DNA of 64,000 bases from assembly GCA_036386515.1 (NCBI GenBank), contig DASVVO010000003.1, forward strand, positions 1 through 64,000, read 5' to 3'. Of this stretch, positions 17,121 through 26,081 are shown piece after piece; the stretch's first letter is position 1, and each line of letters opens with the position of its first letter. This stretch comes from JAIVJZ01 sp036386515. Lineage in GTDB: Bacteria; Acidobacteriota; Blastocatellia; Pyrinomonadales; Pyrinomonadaceae. Under the pieces are notes generated by a model. The model had not been told where the DNA came from. It saw only the letters and a list, made by a program, of their open reading frames with translations, and did not search any database. A program made the position numbers and the translations under genes.

Positions 17121-17438
17121 ATGTCTTCACGCATAGAAGTCTTCGAGCAGATGCTTGAGAGCGACCCCGACAATACGTTGGTGTTGTTCGGCCTGGCGAA
17201 AGAGTATGAGAAAGCGGGGCGGCACGCGGAGACCATCGCCGCCCTCACGAAGTATCTCCAACTCTTCAACGACGAGGGCAACGCTTACGGCATGCTCGCA
17301 CAGGCGCACGAACGCCTCGGCAACCGCGACGCCGCCCGCGCCGCCTATGTGCGCGGCATCGAAGTCGCCACCGCCCACGGCCACCCCTCCATGGCCGAAG
17401 ATTACCGGATGACGCTTGAGAACGATTACGAGGACTAG
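17121..17438 (+). CDS. Small TPR protein
   Basis: Cytoplasmic protein of 105 residues made almost entirely of tetratricopeptide-like helices. Repeats run at about 10-43 (LVLFGLAKEYEKAGRHAETI) and 45-78 (AYGMLAQAHERLGNRDAARA), with a third partial unit to about 98. There is no signal peptide. TPR proteins serve as protein-binding adaptors; the partner here is not evident. Its position just after the acyl-CoA dehydrogenase, with only a palindrome between, and just before the E1 dehydrogenase suggests co-expression with branched-chain catabolism. Conserved small TPR genes of this sort are often left unnamed. Confidence 0.8.
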   Translation: MSSRIEVFEQMLESDPDNTLVLFGLAKEYEKAGRHAETIAALTKYLQLFNDEGNAYGMLAQAHERLGNRDAARAAYVRGIEVATAHGHPSMAEDYRMTLENDYED

Positions 17439-17465
17439 AGTTAAACGAAGACGGGAAGCGAAGTG

Positions 17466-17660
17466 ATGGAAGAGCTAATCTTTCTCGTTGAGGACGCGCC
17501 TGAAGGCGGCTATACCGCACGCGCGCTAGGCGTCTCAATCTTCACACAGGCCGATGATCTGAATAGTTTGCGCGAGATGGTACGCGATGCTGTGCGTTGT
17601 CATTTTGATGAAGGACAGACACGGCGCATCAGGATTAGGCGGGATGAGTTGTTCGAGTAG
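17466..17660 (+). CDS. HicB-like small protein
   Basis: Protein of 64 residues with the partial-RNase-H-like fold pattern of HicB antitoxins: a strand EELIFLVEDAPEGGYTARAL, a second strand VSIFTQADDL, and a helix SLREMVRDAVRCHF. The C-terminal DNA-binding domain of many HicB proteins is absent and no hicA toxin gene is adjacent, so it may be a solitary regulator rather than half of a toxin pair. It sits 27 bp after the TPR gene and 39 bp before the E1 gene. ATG 17466 is used; a GTG three bases earlier is also possible. Family assignment is moderate and function is unknown. Confidence 0.7.
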   Translation: MEELIFLVEDAPEGGYTARALGVSIFTQADDLNSLREMVRDAVRCHFDEGQTRRIRIRRDELFE

Positions 17661-17699
17661 ATTAAATTCTGACTATTAGAAGCAGGAGTAGTAAAAATC

Positions 17700-19817
17700 A
17701 TGGCGACCGAATTGAAGGCGCGTGAGTATCGCGGGCTGGAGCGAGGGCAGATGCTCGCGATCTACCGGACGATGTACATGTCGCGGCGCGTTGACGACAA
17801 AGAGATTCAACTCAAGGGTCAGAACAAAATCTTTTTCCAGATCAGCGGCGCGGGGCACGAGGCCGTGTTGACGGCCGCCGCGATGGCTCTGCGTCCCGGC
17901 TACGATTGGTTCTACCCCTACTACCGCGACCGCGCGCTCTGCCTGCAACTCGGCATGACGCCGCTCGAACAACTGCTCTCGGCCGTCGGCGCGGAGGCCG
18001 ACCCCAACTCGCACGGCCGCCAGATGCCCTCGCACTGGGGGCATAAGAAACTCAACATCGTTTCGCAATCCTCGCCCACGGGCACGCAGTTCTTGCAGGC
18101 GGTCGGCTGCGCGGAGGCGGGCTATCGCGTCGGGTTGATCGAGGAGTTGAAGGGGCGCGTCGAGGATTTTCACGCGGACGAAGTGGTCTACGTTTCGACC
18201 GGCGACGGCACGACCAGCCAGGGCGAATTCTGGGAGGCTCTGAACACGGCGAGCAACTTGAAACTGCCCGTGCTGTTCCTCGTCGAAGATAACGGCTACG
18301 CGATCAGCGTGCCCGTCGAGGTGCAGACGGCGGGCGGCGACGTGTCGCGCCTCGTCGCGGGCTTTCCCGATCTCTACTTGCAGAAGTGCGATGGCACCGA
18401 CCCGGTCGAATCGCTTGAGACCTTGCAGCGCGCCGTCGAATACTGTCGCGCCCGGCGCGGCCCCGCGCTCGTCCACGCGAAAGTGATCCGCCCCTATTCG
18501 CACTCGCTCTCCGACGACGAAAAACTCTATCGCCCCGACGAGGAACGCACCTCCGATGCGGAACGCGACCCCGTCAAACGCTTCGGCGCGCTTTTGGTCG
18601 AAGAAGGCTTCGTCACGCAGGAAGAGTTGCAGAAGTTGAAAGACGAGGTTGACGCCATCGTCGGCGAGGCGGCGGACATCGCGCTCCAGAGTCCGCAGCC
18701 CGCGCCCGAGACGGCCACGCAATTCGTCTATTCGCCCGACGTTGATCCCACCTCAGCGGAGTTCGACACGGAGGCGGGCGCGGAAGTTTCAGGCAACGCG
18801 GGCACGATGGTTGACAACATCAACCGCTGCCTGCACGAAGAGATGGCGCGCGACCCCCGCATCGTCGTCTTCGGCGAGGACGTGGCCGACGTGTCGCGCG
18901 AAGAGAATCTGGGCAAGGTGAAGGGCAAGGGCGGCGTCTTCAAAGTGACGGCCAACTTGCAGCGCAACTTCGGCTCGGCGCGCGTCTTCAACTCGCCCCT
19001 GGCCGAGGCCAACATCGTCGGCCGCGCCATCGGCATGGCGACCAGGGGGCTGAAGCCCGTCGTCGAGATACAGTTCTTCGACTACATCTGGCCTGCCTAT
19101 CACCAGATCAGAAACGAACTCGCGCTGATGCGCTGGCGTTCCGCCAACGACTTCAAAGCGCCCATCGTCATCCGCTGCCCCGTCGGCGGCTATCTCAAGG
19201 GCGGCGCGGTTTATCACTCGCAATCGGGCGACACGCTTTTCACGCACATCCCCGGCCTGCGCGTCGTCTATCCCTCGAACGCGCTCGACGCCAACGGACT
19301 CCTGCGCACGGCCATTCGCTCGGACGACCCCGTGCTCTTTCTCGAACACAAACACCTCTATCGTCAGGCCTACAACAAATCGCAGTATCCGCCCGACAAC
19401 TTCCTGATCCCCTTCGGCAAGGCCAGAACAGTGCGCGAGGGAACCGATCTCTCGATCATCACCTATGGCGCGCTCGTCCAACGCTCCGTCGTCGCCGCCA
19501 AGCAGGCCGAAGCGCAAGGAGTGAGCGTCGAGATCATAGACCTCCGCACGCTCGCGCCCTACGACTGGGAGACCATCGCCGCGACCGTGAAGAAAACCAA
19601 CCGCGTCATCGTCGCCCACGAAGACACGCGCACGCACGGCTTCGGCGCGGAAGTCGCCGCGCGCATCGGCGACGAGTTGTTCGAGTATCTGGACGCGCCC
19701 GTGCGCCGCGTCGCCGCCCTCGACACCTTCGTCGCCTACGCGCCCCAACTCGAAGACGCCATTCTCCCCCAACCCGACGACGTGCTCCGCGCCATCACCG
19801 AACTCAAAGCCTACTGA
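17700..19817 (+). CDS. Branched-chain 2-oxoacid dehydrogenase E1, alpha-beta fusion
   Basis: Thiamine diphosphate enzyme that decarboxylates branched-chain 2-oxoacids (from Val, Leu, Ile) and passes the acyl group to lipoyl-E2. The 705 residues join both E1 chains. An alpha-type half (about 1-330) has the ThDP motif GDGTTSQGEFWEALN...NGYAIS near 165-200. A beta-type half (about 365-705) has GEDVAD, a transketolase pyrimidine-binding region and the C-terminal VIVAHEDTRTHGFGAE block. A short Ala/Pro/Thr-rich linker (about 325-365) joins them. Fusions of this type occur in Bacteroidetes and Acidobacteria. E2 and E3 genes are not in the window. Pyruvate as substrate is less likely given the acyl-CoA dehydrogenase nearby. 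Confidence 0.92.
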   Translation: MATELKAREYRGLERGQMLAIYRTMYMSRRVDDKEIQLKGQNKIFFQISGAGHEAVLTAAAMALRPGYDWFYPYYRDRALCLQLGMTPLEQLLSAVGAEADPNSHGRQMPSHWGHKKLNIVSQSSPTGTQFLQAVGCAEAGYRVGLIEELKGRVEDFHADEVVYVSTGDGTTSQGEFWEALNTASNLKLPVLFLVEDNGYAISVPVEVQTAGGDVSRLVAGFPDLYLQKCDGTDPVESLETLQRAVEYCRARRGPALVHAKVIRPYSHSLSDDEKLYRPDEERTSDAERDPVKRFGALLVEEGFVTQEELQKLKDEVDAIVGEAADIALQSPQPAPETATQFVYSPDVDPTSAEFDTEAGAEVSGNAGTMVDNINRCLHEEMARDPRIVVFGEDVADVSREENLGKVKGKGGVFKVTANLQRNFGSARVFNSPLAEANIVGRAIGMATRGLKPVVEIQFFDYIWPAYHQIRNELALMRWRSANDFKAPIVIRCPVGGYLKGGAVYHSQSGDTLFTHIPGLRVVYPSNALDANGLLRTAIRSDDPVLFLEHKHLYRQAYNKSQYPPDNFLIPFGKARTVREGTDLSIITYGALVQRSVVAAKQAEAQGVSVEIIDLRTLAPYDWETIAATVKKTNRVIVAHEDTRTHGFGAEVAARIGDELFEYLDAPVRRVAALDTFVAYAPQLEDAILPQPDDVLRAITELKAY

Positions 19818-20011
19818 CGGCGCGCGCCATCTCTCAACCCGGCAAAGGCGGTCGCACCTCGCGGCCGTCTTTTCTTTTCCTCTATCGCCGGTTGCGTATA
19901 TCCGGTTGCGAATTCGCGAACGGCTGGACGGTCAACCAATTCATCCGCCACGACTCAGACCGGGAGCGTCGCGGGAGGCGTCGAGAAACAGAAACGCGCG
20001 CTGGGCACGGC

Positions 20012-20101
20012 AAGGTGCGGGGCAGAGTGCTCTACAACGGCACGCCGGTTGAGAATATCGAAGTCAAGTTGTGCGAAAAGTTCAGCCGGTTTCCCGGCGG
20101 A
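20012..20101 (+). pseudogene. Possible remnant of a carboxypeptidase-regulatory-like domain gene
   Basis: A short open stretch encodes KVRGRVLYNGTPVENIEV followed by KLCEKFSRF. This looks like the first strands of the CarboxypepD_reg-like (transthyretin-fold) domains of secreted Bacteroidetes and Acidobacteria proteins. Upstream codons give a basic non-protein-like sequence and the frame closes 48 bases later, with no continuation found in other frames. It lies in the 496-bp gap 19818-20313, otherwise empty except for a strong GGAGGAG ribosome site before the next gene. The evidence is weak; it may be chance. Confidence 0.28.
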
Positions 20102-20313
20102 GCGCAATTTCGCCCGTTTAACCGTTTGTCATACACGCCTGTACTGTAACGTTTCGCTGTGGCAAACGTTTTTCCGGCCTTTATATCCATTTTTTCGGAA
20201 GGAAACGGCGTGCGGGGCGCGGCATGACGGTTGCCACTCGTAGTTCAAGTGATTCCCCATTTCAAACTTCCTCCCCCTTGTCTACAACTTAAAATTCGGA
20301 GGAGAATTCCAAC

Positions 20314-21285
20314 ATGAGTAAACGTTTGCTTTGCATTGCGGGGAGCATCGCCTTGAGCCTTGCATCCGCCACTTTTATCGCCGCGCAGGATCGCACGACG
20401 ACCACCGTGACCACACAAACCACGAAGACGGTTCAGAACGCAGACGGCAGCTACACCGTGATCCAGTATCCGGCCGACAAAGAGGTCTTAGTTGACCTGA
20501 CGCCGGGAACGATGATTCCGGGCGCGAAGGGCATCGCTCGCATCATGCGCCGGGGCGAGGCGACGAACATCAATCTAGACCTTTCGAACATTACCGGCGA
20601 CATGAACAATTTCAACGTGTACGCCGTTGACCCGACGGGCAAGTTCACGCTGCTCGGCCCCGTCGCCGTGGCGAACGGCGCGGCGACGCAAACCTTCACG
20701 ACGCCGATGGACAAGTTCATGCTCGTCCTGTCGCCCGAAGGCAACCTGACGACGATGGCCGAGAGCACGCCCGTCCTCTTCCGCAGCGGCGTGCCGCAGG
20801 GCTTCGCCGTGATCCCGGTGGGCAGCCGCGGCGAACGCGACGGCGCGGCCGTCGGCGAACGCGTCGCGGCGGCGACGACCGCGGGCGCGTCGGCGGCCTA
20901 CACCGCGCCGCTCCTCGGCATCCCGAACTGGCGGCAGGGAACGGACACCGAGATGAAGATCAACTTCGCGGGCGAGATGACCGGCACGCGCGCCAACGTC
21001 TCCATCGAGCCGCGCAAGGACGGCGCGACCACCATCCGCATGCGCTTCCACGAATTGAAGGAAGCTCCCGGCGGCAAACGCTACGTGCTCTGGGCGATCA
21101 GCGCGGACAACAAGTATCACCGCCTCGGTCAGGTCGTGAACACCGGCCAGCGCAACGAAGCGGAGATTAGAACCGAAACCGGCTTGCCCGACTTCGGCCT
21201 CTTCATCACGACCGAAGACATCAACGACGCGCCGCCGACCGGCACCATCGTCGGCACGATCATGCGCGGCGGCGGCAACCGATAA
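20314..21285 (+). CDS. Secreted protein with two RskA-like domains
   Basis: Exported protein of 323 residues with a signal peptide (about 4-24, cleavage after FIAAQ). The mature part appears to hold two similar beta-rich modules, about 60-170 and 205-320. The second has the pattern GKRYVLWAISADNKYHRLGQ followed by FGLFITTE, which resembles the extracellular domain of anti-sigma-K factors (RskA family). The first has NFNVYAVDPTGKFTLLGPV followed by FMLVLSPEG in the same order. There is no transmembrane segment or cytoplasmic anti-sigma domain. A very good ribosome site (GGAGGAG) precedes the ATG and a strong terminator follows, so it is likely a well-expressed single gene. Function is unknown. 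Confidence 0.7.
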   Translation: MSKRLLCIAGSIALSLASATFIAAQDRTTTTVTTQTTKTVQNADGSYTVIQYPADKEVLVDLTPGTMIPGAKGIARIMRRGEATNINLDLSNITGDMNNFNVYAVDPTGKFTLLGPVAVANGAATQTFTTPMDKFMLVLSPEGNLTTMAESTPVLFRSGVPQGFAVIPVGSRGERDGAAVGERVAAATTAGASAAYTAPLLGIPNWRQGTDTEMKINFAGEMTGTRANVSIEPRKDGATTIRMRFHELKEAPGGKRYVLWAISADNKYHRLGQVVNTGQRNEAEIRTETGLPDFGLFITTEDINDAPPTGTIVGTIMRGGGNR

Positions 21286-21353
21286 AGTTGTCCTCACCCT
21301 TCGCCTGCGCCGGTTAAGCCCCTCGCTGCGAGCTACCACGCGCCGGCCTCCAC

Positions 21354-21385
21354 AAGCTGCCTTCCACGGAAGGCAGCTTTTTTTT
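21354..21385 (+). terminator. Rho-independent terminator
   Basis: AAGCTGCCTTCC (21354-21365) pairs perfectly with GGAAGGCAGCTT (21368-21379), running into eight T residues (21378-21385). It is 69 bp after the stop of the RskA-like protein gene. It is the clearest textbook terminator in the window. Confidence 0.92.
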
Positions 21386-21401
21386 AGTCGGGAGTAAGAA
21401 A

Positions 21402-21465
21402 GAATTGGTTCATTGATTCATTGGTTCATTGAAGAAATGGATCAATGGTTCAATGAACCAATTCC
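21402..21465. repeat. Octamer-repeat palindrome P6
   Basis: The left arm (21402-21434) is ATTGGTTC, ATTGATTC, ATTGGTTC in an 8-base register. The right arm (21439-21465) is the near-complement. This is the only palindrome of the series with period 8 instead of 7. Together with the terminator it lies in the 440-bp gap 21286-21725; the rest of that gap shows nothing recognisable. Confidence 0.8.
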
Positions 21466-21725
21466 TCTTCATCCTTTTTTATTGACCCGCCCGTCGCCCG
21501 GACTGTATATTTCTTGTTGCCTGTAGTCTTCCGGGCAAGAGGCGGCGAACAGTTCCCCGCAAAGCCGTCTCGCCAGCTCAGGCACACCTCGTCAGTCTCC
21601 ACCCAAAGTAATTAAGTCAGTCCAAACTTTGCTCTCAGACAATTCGTAAACAGATTTACGCTGCAACCCGCGCGCGGCGCACGATGGCCTTCGTTGTTGT
21701 CGCCGTCTCGTCTGGAATTAAAGTC

Positions 21726-22901
21726 ATGCCGAAAAGCCAACTTCCCCCAATTCCCCGCTGCCTGCTCCTGCTGCTCTGCCTGTTCGCGTTCGCCGCGGGA
21801 ATGCCGGCGCGCGCGCAACAGATGCAGGCGGAGTCGTTGCCGGAACTCGTCCGCCGCGTCAAGCCGTCGGTCGTCGCCATCGTCACTTACGACGCGAAGG
21901 GACAGCCGCTCCTGAGCGGCAGCGGTTTCTTCATCCGTCCCGGACAGGTGTTGACGAATCTGCACGTCGTCGAAGGCGCGCGCCGCGTCGAGGTGAAGAC
22001 GCTCGACGGCAAAGGGAGAATCTACGCCTCGCAGGGCGCGCTCGATTTCGACGAGGAGGCCGACCTCGCAGTCCTGAGCGTGGACGCGCCGCCGGAGCGC
22101 ACGCGTGTGACTGAATTGACGAACACGCTGCCGGAGGAAGGCGAGGGAGTGTTCGTGATCGGCAACCCGTTACGCCTCGAAGGGTCGGTGTCGGACGGCA
22201 TCGTCTCGGCCGTGCGCGAAGTGCCGAACCTCGGCAAGATCATCCAGACGACCGCGCCCATCTCGCACGGCAACAGCGGCAGCCCCGTCTTCAACTATCG
22301 CGGGCAGGTGGTCGGCGTCGTCACCGTCAAAGTCACCAACGGGCAGAACATCAACCTCGCGCTCGCCTCCGCGCGGCTCGCCTCGCTCAAGCCCGACAAA
22401 CTCACGACCTACGACGCGCTCGCCGCGCGCAACCGCAACGCGGCGGGCGGCGAAGCCTCGGCCGAATGGTGGTACAAGACGGGACTGAACTCCCTGTGGC
22501 TGGGAAACTACGACGGCGCGCTCGGCTCGTTCGAGCAGGTGGTCAACAAAAATCCGAACCGCGTCGAGGCGTGGATTCAGGTCGGCTATTGCAAAGTCAA
22601 ACAGGGCAAGATGAGCGAGGCGATTCGCGCTTACAAGCAGGCTTTGCGCCTGCGCCCCAACTCCGTCGAGGCTTACAACAAACTCGGCGACGCCTACTAT
22701 TACGCCGGCAACTTCGACGAAGCCATCGCCGCCTACAGGCAGGCCGCGCGCCTGCGCCCAGACCTCGGCGAAGCCTTCTACAACCTCGGCATGACCTATC
22801 TCGAAATCGGCGACCGCAATACCGCCCTCGCCCAGAGCCGCCTGCTTCAACCGCTCGACGCCGAACTCTATCAGAAATTGCTCGGCGAGTTTCGCCGGTA
22901 G
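21726..22901 (+). CDS. Secreted trypsin-like serine protease with C-terminal TPRs
   Basis: Periplasmic HtrA/Do-type protease of 391 residues. A signal peptide (about 10-30, cleavage near ARAQQ) is followed by a trypsin-like domain with a complete triad: His80 in LTNLHVVEG, Asp113 in EADLAVL and Ser184 in SHGNSGSPV. Instead of the PDZ domains of HtrA, the C-terminal part (about 250-385) carries three tetratricopeptide repeats with WYKTGLNSLWLGNYDGALGS-type helices. ATG 21726 is chosen because it gives a good signal peptide; an ATG 42 bases upstream would bury it. It is probably involved in envelope protein quality control. It is convergent with the M16 peptidase pair. Confidence 0.88.
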   Translation: MPKSQLPPIPRCLLLLLCLFAFAAGMPARAQQMQAESLPELVRRVKPSVVAIVTYDAKGQPLLSGSGFFIRPGQVLTNLHVVEGARRVEVKTLDGKGRIYASQGALDFDEEADLAVLSVDAPPERTRVTELTNTLPEEGEGVFVIGNPLRLEGSVSDGIVSAVREVPNLGKIIQTTAPISHGNSGSPVFNYRGQVVGVVTVKVTNGQNINLALASARLASLKPDKLTTYDALAARNRNAAGGEASAEWWYKTGLNSLWLGNYDGALGSFEQVVNKNPNRVEAWIQVGYCKVKQGKMSEAIRAYKQALRLRPNSVEAYNKLGDAYYYAGNFDEAIAAYRQAARLRPDLGEAFYNLGMTYLEIGDRNTALAQSRLLQPLDAELYQKLLGEFRR

Positions 22902-22908
22902 CTCATAA

Positions 22909-23037
22909 GGGGAAAGGGTAAGGGGTAAGGGGTAAGGGGTAAAGGTTGAAGACAAGAAAAGCGGGGCGCAGCAGATTGAGTGCTGCGCCCCGCTTCCGGT
23001 TTTTACCTTTCCCCTTTACCCCTTACCCCTTCCCCGT
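22909..23037. repeat. Heptad-repeat palindrome P7 with GC-rich core hairpin
   Basis: The outer left arm (22909-22946) is GGGGTAA repeated in 7-base register, and the outer right arm (23006-23037) is the complement. Inside is a perfect 14-bp stem, AGCGGGGCGCAGCA (22960-22973) with TGCTGCGCCCCGCT (22981-22994), around a 7-base loop. The element fills the space between two convergent genes and is likely to stop transcription from both sides, though no long T-run is present. Confidence 0.82.
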
Positions 23038-23038
23038 C

Positions 23039-24493
23039 TTACTCCCCAAGTTGCACCGTGAACACGTTCTTGTCTATGCGCGCGGGGTCGCCGAGGACGA
23101 CGAAGCGTAGGTTGTTCATGTATTTTTGGGCGACGCGCTGCACGTCCTTTGGGGTGACGGCGCGGAGGCGTTCGAGAAACGTGATGGAGTTGCGCCAGCC
23201 GCCGCCGATGAGTTCGTACATGGCGAGGTCTGCGGCCTGCGCGGCGTTCGTCTCCTGTCCCATGTAATGACGCGTGAGGAAGCTGGAGATAACGCCGGCG
23301 ATGTCGGAGTCGGGCGCGGCTTCGCGTTGCATCTTCGAGATTTCAAAGAGCATCACGCTCACCGCCTGATTGGCGTCCACGGCCGAGACGGCGATGCCGC
23401 CGAGGTTCGCGCCCTGCGTTCGCAGGAAAGCCTCCGGCGCGTAAGAGAGGTTGCGCTTGTAACGCACCTCGACCATCACGCGGTCTTGCAACAGCGACGA
23501 GGCGACGCGCATCGCGTAGTAGTCTTCCGAAGAGATGGGCGGCGCGGCAAAGACGCCCTGAATGTAGTTGGTCGGGATGGCGCGCTGCGTCACATCGACG
23601 GTCGCGGACTTGAAGGCGAGCGGCGGCAAGGGCGACGGGCGATAATCGCCGCGCGCGAGTTTGCCGAACGAGGCCGTGATCTCGGAGCGCACTTTCGCGG
23701 CGTCCAGATCGCCGACGAGAACGAGCAGGAGGCGCGAGGTTTGCATCATCTGCGCGTGATAGCGGCGGAGGTCTTCGACCGTCAAGCGGCTCAAGGTCTG
23801 CTCCGTGCCGTCGGGGTCGTTCATGTAGGGATGACCGGCGTAGGCCACGCGCGATTGCAGCACTTCGATGAACGAGTCGGGCGTGTCGGTGTCGTCGCGC
23901 CGCGAGATGACGAGACGGTTCTGCACGCGCCGCACGTCTTCGGGCGCAAACTGCGGCCGGAGCGCAACGTCCGTGAAAATTTCCCAGGAGCGGTCGAAGT
24001 TCGTGCGCGTCGAAGCGAAGGAGAGCACCGAGAAGTCGTAGCTCAGGCCGTAGCTGATGGCCGAACCCATTCGCGCGAGTTCCTTGCGCAACCGCTCGCG
24101 CGGGAAGCCCACGCTTCCTTCCGACATGGCATCGAGCATCAGGGCTTCGACGCCTGCGTTCTCCGCCGTCACGTTGCGCGCGCCGCCACGCAAAAACAGC
24201 CCGCCCGACACGGACAAACTTCCCGCGCGCCGCTTGACCAGCACCTTCAGCCCGTTGACTTCAAACTCGGTGACGAGCGACTCGCCGGTCGCCGCCACTG
24301 CCCGCACTTTCTCTTTATCCGGCGTCGGCGCGGGCGTCGCACGCGCCTGCGGAGCGACCGCCGCCGCCGCACCGCCGCCGCCCGGCTGCTGCCCCCGCGC
24401 CCACACATCACCCACAGAGAAGAACGCCAGGAAGGCGCATGCGACCGAGAGCGCGAACGCGCTCCGCGCCCGTTTAAGATTTTGAGTTTCCAT
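23039..24493 (-). CDS. M16 peptidase-like protein lacking the zinc motif
   Basis: Exported 484-residue protein with the pitrilysin (M16B) two-domain fold. There is a signal peptide (about 10-32), an Ala/Pro-rich linker, and an N-terminal M16 domain (about 70-220) whose FLRGGARNVTAEN region should be followed by HxxEH but reads NAGVEALMLDAMSEG. Both zinc histidines are therefore missing. The C-terminal M16 domain (about 235-420) is well preserved, with LLVLVGDLD and a YAPEAFLRTQGANLGG stretch. Members of this kind pair with an active M16 subunit, and the next gene upstream encodes one with the motif intact. The likely role is non-catalytic partner in a periplasmic heterodimeric peptidase. Confidence 0.88.
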   Translation of the reverse strand: METQNLKRARSAFALSVACAFLAFFSVGDVWARGQQPGGGGAAAAVAPQARATPAPTPDKEKVRAVAATGESLVTEFEVNGLKVLVKRRAGSLSVSGGLFLRGGARNVTAENAGVEALMLDAMSEGSVGFPRERLRKELARMGSAISYGLSYDFSVLSFASTRTNFDRSWEIFTDVALRPQFAPEDVRRVQNRLVISRRDDTDTPDSFIEVLQSRVAYAGHPYMNDPDGTEQTLSRLTVEDLRRYHAQMMQTSRLLLVLVGDLDAAKVRSEITASFGKLARGDYRPSPLPPLAFKSATVDVTQRAIPTNYIQGVFAAPPISSEDYYAMRVASSLLQDRVMVEVRYKRNLSYAPEAFLRTQGANLGGIAVSAVDANQAVSVMLFEISKMQREAAPDSDIAGVISSFLTRHYMGQETNAAQAADLAMYELIGGGWRNSITFLERLRAVTPKDVQRVAQKYMNNLRFVVLGDPARIDKNVFTVQLGE

Positions 24494-24516
24494 CTTTATT
24501 AAGACCTGCCAAAAAT

Positions 24517-24612
24517 AGCTGTCAGTTGTCCGTGGTCAGTGGTCAGTTGTTCAAGCCCATCTTTAGCAACTCGTGTGATGTGTTTGAACAACTGACGACT
24601 GACCACGGACAT
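24517..24612. repeat. Heptad-repeat palindrome P8
   Basis: The left arm (24517-24556) contains GTCAGTT, GTCCGTG, GTCAGTG and GTCAGTT in 7-base register. The right arm (24581-24612) holds the complements. It fills the 121-bp gap between the two M16 genes of the same strand, so it lies inside the presumed M16 operon. Confidence 0.8.
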
Positions 24613-24614
24613 TT

Positions 24615-26081
24615 TTACTGTCCGATCAAATCTTGCGGCGTCAGTTGCGCCTGTCGCTGCGATTCTTCCGAGAGCAGGGCGAGGCCGACGTGTGGCTTGC
24701 CCTGAATGTATGTCGTGACGTAGCGATTGATGTCGGCGCGCGAGGTGCGGCGCAAATTGCCGAGGTAGCCGCGGAAATATTCCAGCCCGGTCGAAGCCCA
24801 CCAGAAGCCGATGGTGTGCGTGTAGTCGGTCAGCTTCTCGCGCGAGTAGAGGTCGTCGGCTTCGAGCAGACCTTTGGCGGCTTCGAGTTGTTCGTCGGTG
24901 TAATAGGCCGGGTCGTTGAAACTGGCGATCTCTTTGTAGATGGCGCGCGCGGCGGCACGTGCCTTGTCGGGCGTGGTCTGCGCGAGCACTTGAATGGGGC
25001 CGACGTTGCGCTGCGTGTAATAGTTGAAGTCGATGGCGGAGACGAGTCCGGTATCGACGAGCGCGCGTTGAAAGCGCGAATCGGGCTGTCTGAGGATGAA
25101 GGAGAACACGTCGGCCGCGTAGGTGGCGGGGTTGTCCTTGCCGATGGAGGGGCCGTGCCAGCCCATGTTGAGGATGACGTTGTTGACGGGCTGCTTGATC
25201 ACGACGCCCTCGCTTTTGGGGAGCGGCGGGTGCTCGACCATCGGGTACTTCACGAACGGGTCTTCGCCCTTCGGCCAGTCGCCGAAAAGCTCCTGCGCGA
25301 ACTTGAAAACTTCTTCCGGTTTCGCATCCCCCGTCACGATGAGCGCGGCGTTGTTCGGGATGTAGTAGCGCGTCTGGATGAGGCGCATCGTCTCGGTGGT
25401 GGCCGCCGTGACGGTCTCGCGGTTGCCGCCCGGATTCTTCCGGCTCGGATATTTGTAGAAGAGACGGTTGTTGAGTTCCAGACTCAGGAAGCCGTAAGGG
25501 TTCGACTCGTGGCGGTCGAGTTCGCCGAGCACGGCCTGACGCTCCTGCTCAAACTGCCGTTCGTGAAAGAGCGGGTAGCGCGCCGAATCGCGCATGGCGA
25601 CCATCGCCACGCGCAAATTCGGACTGGTCGTGTGCGAGTAGTAGTTGACGATCTCTTCGCGCGTCGAGGCGTTGGAGAGCACGCCGAGTTGGTCGAGCGT
25701 CTGGAGATACTCCGCCCCTTCGAGCACGGCCTTGTTGGCTTTGAAGAACATGTGCTCGTAGAGATGCGAGAGGCCGTTCAGTTCGGGCGGCTCGGTGTAG
25801 GAGCCGTTCTTGACGGCGAGTTCGAGCGAGACGAGCGGGATCGAGTGGTCTTCGAGCACGATCACTTCGAGGCCATTGGCGAGCACGCGGCTGACCAACT
25901 GCGACGGCGCGCCCGTCGCCGCGACCGCGGTTTGCGGCGCAGCGGCCGTGGCCGTCGGACTACGTCGCGCGGCTTGCGGCGCGCGGGCGTAGGCGTGCGC
26001 GAGCGGCGGCAGCGGGGCTGCGGCAAGCGATAGCAGGATCGCTGCGGTCGAGAGATAACGCGTCAGAAAATTTCGCTTCAT
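24615..26081 (-). CDS. M16 zinc metallopeptidase, exported, active type
   Basis: Periplasmic pitrilysin-family (M16B) peptidase of 488 residues. After a signal peptide (about 8-30) the first M16 domain carries the inverted zinc motif HxxEH as His106-Leu-Tyr-Glu109-His110. It also carries the downstream acidic block QERQAVLGELDRHE, which supplies the third zinc ligand. The second domain (about 255-440) has the usual GWHGPSIGKD and FNYYTQRNVG patterns. The following gene on the same strand encodes a homologue without the zinc site, so the two likely form a heterodimer. The length is typical for the family. Confidence 0.92.
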   Translation of the reverse strand: MKRNFLTRYLSTAAILLSLAAAPLPPLAHAYARAPQAARRSPTATAAAPQTAVAATGAPSQLVSRVLANGLEVIVLEDHSIPLVSLELAVKNGSYTEPPELNGLSHLYEHMFFKANKAVLEGAEYLQTLDQLGVLSNASTREEIVNYYSHTTSPNLRVAMVAMRDSARYPLFHERQFEQERQAVLGELDRHESNPYGFLSLELNNRLFYKYPSRKNPGGNRETVTAATTETMRLIQTRYYIPNNAALIVTGDAKPEEVFKFAQELFGDWPKGEDPFVKYPMVEHPPLPKSEGVVIKQPVNNVILNMGWHGPSIGKDNPATYAADVFSFILRQPDSRFQRALVDTGLVSAIDFNYYTQRNVGPIQVLAQTTPDKARAAARAIYKEIASFNDPAYYTDEQLEAAKGLLEADDLYSREKLTDYTHTIGFWWASTGLEYFRGYLGNLRRTSRADINRYVTTYIQGKPHVGLALLSEESQRQAQLTPQDLIGQ

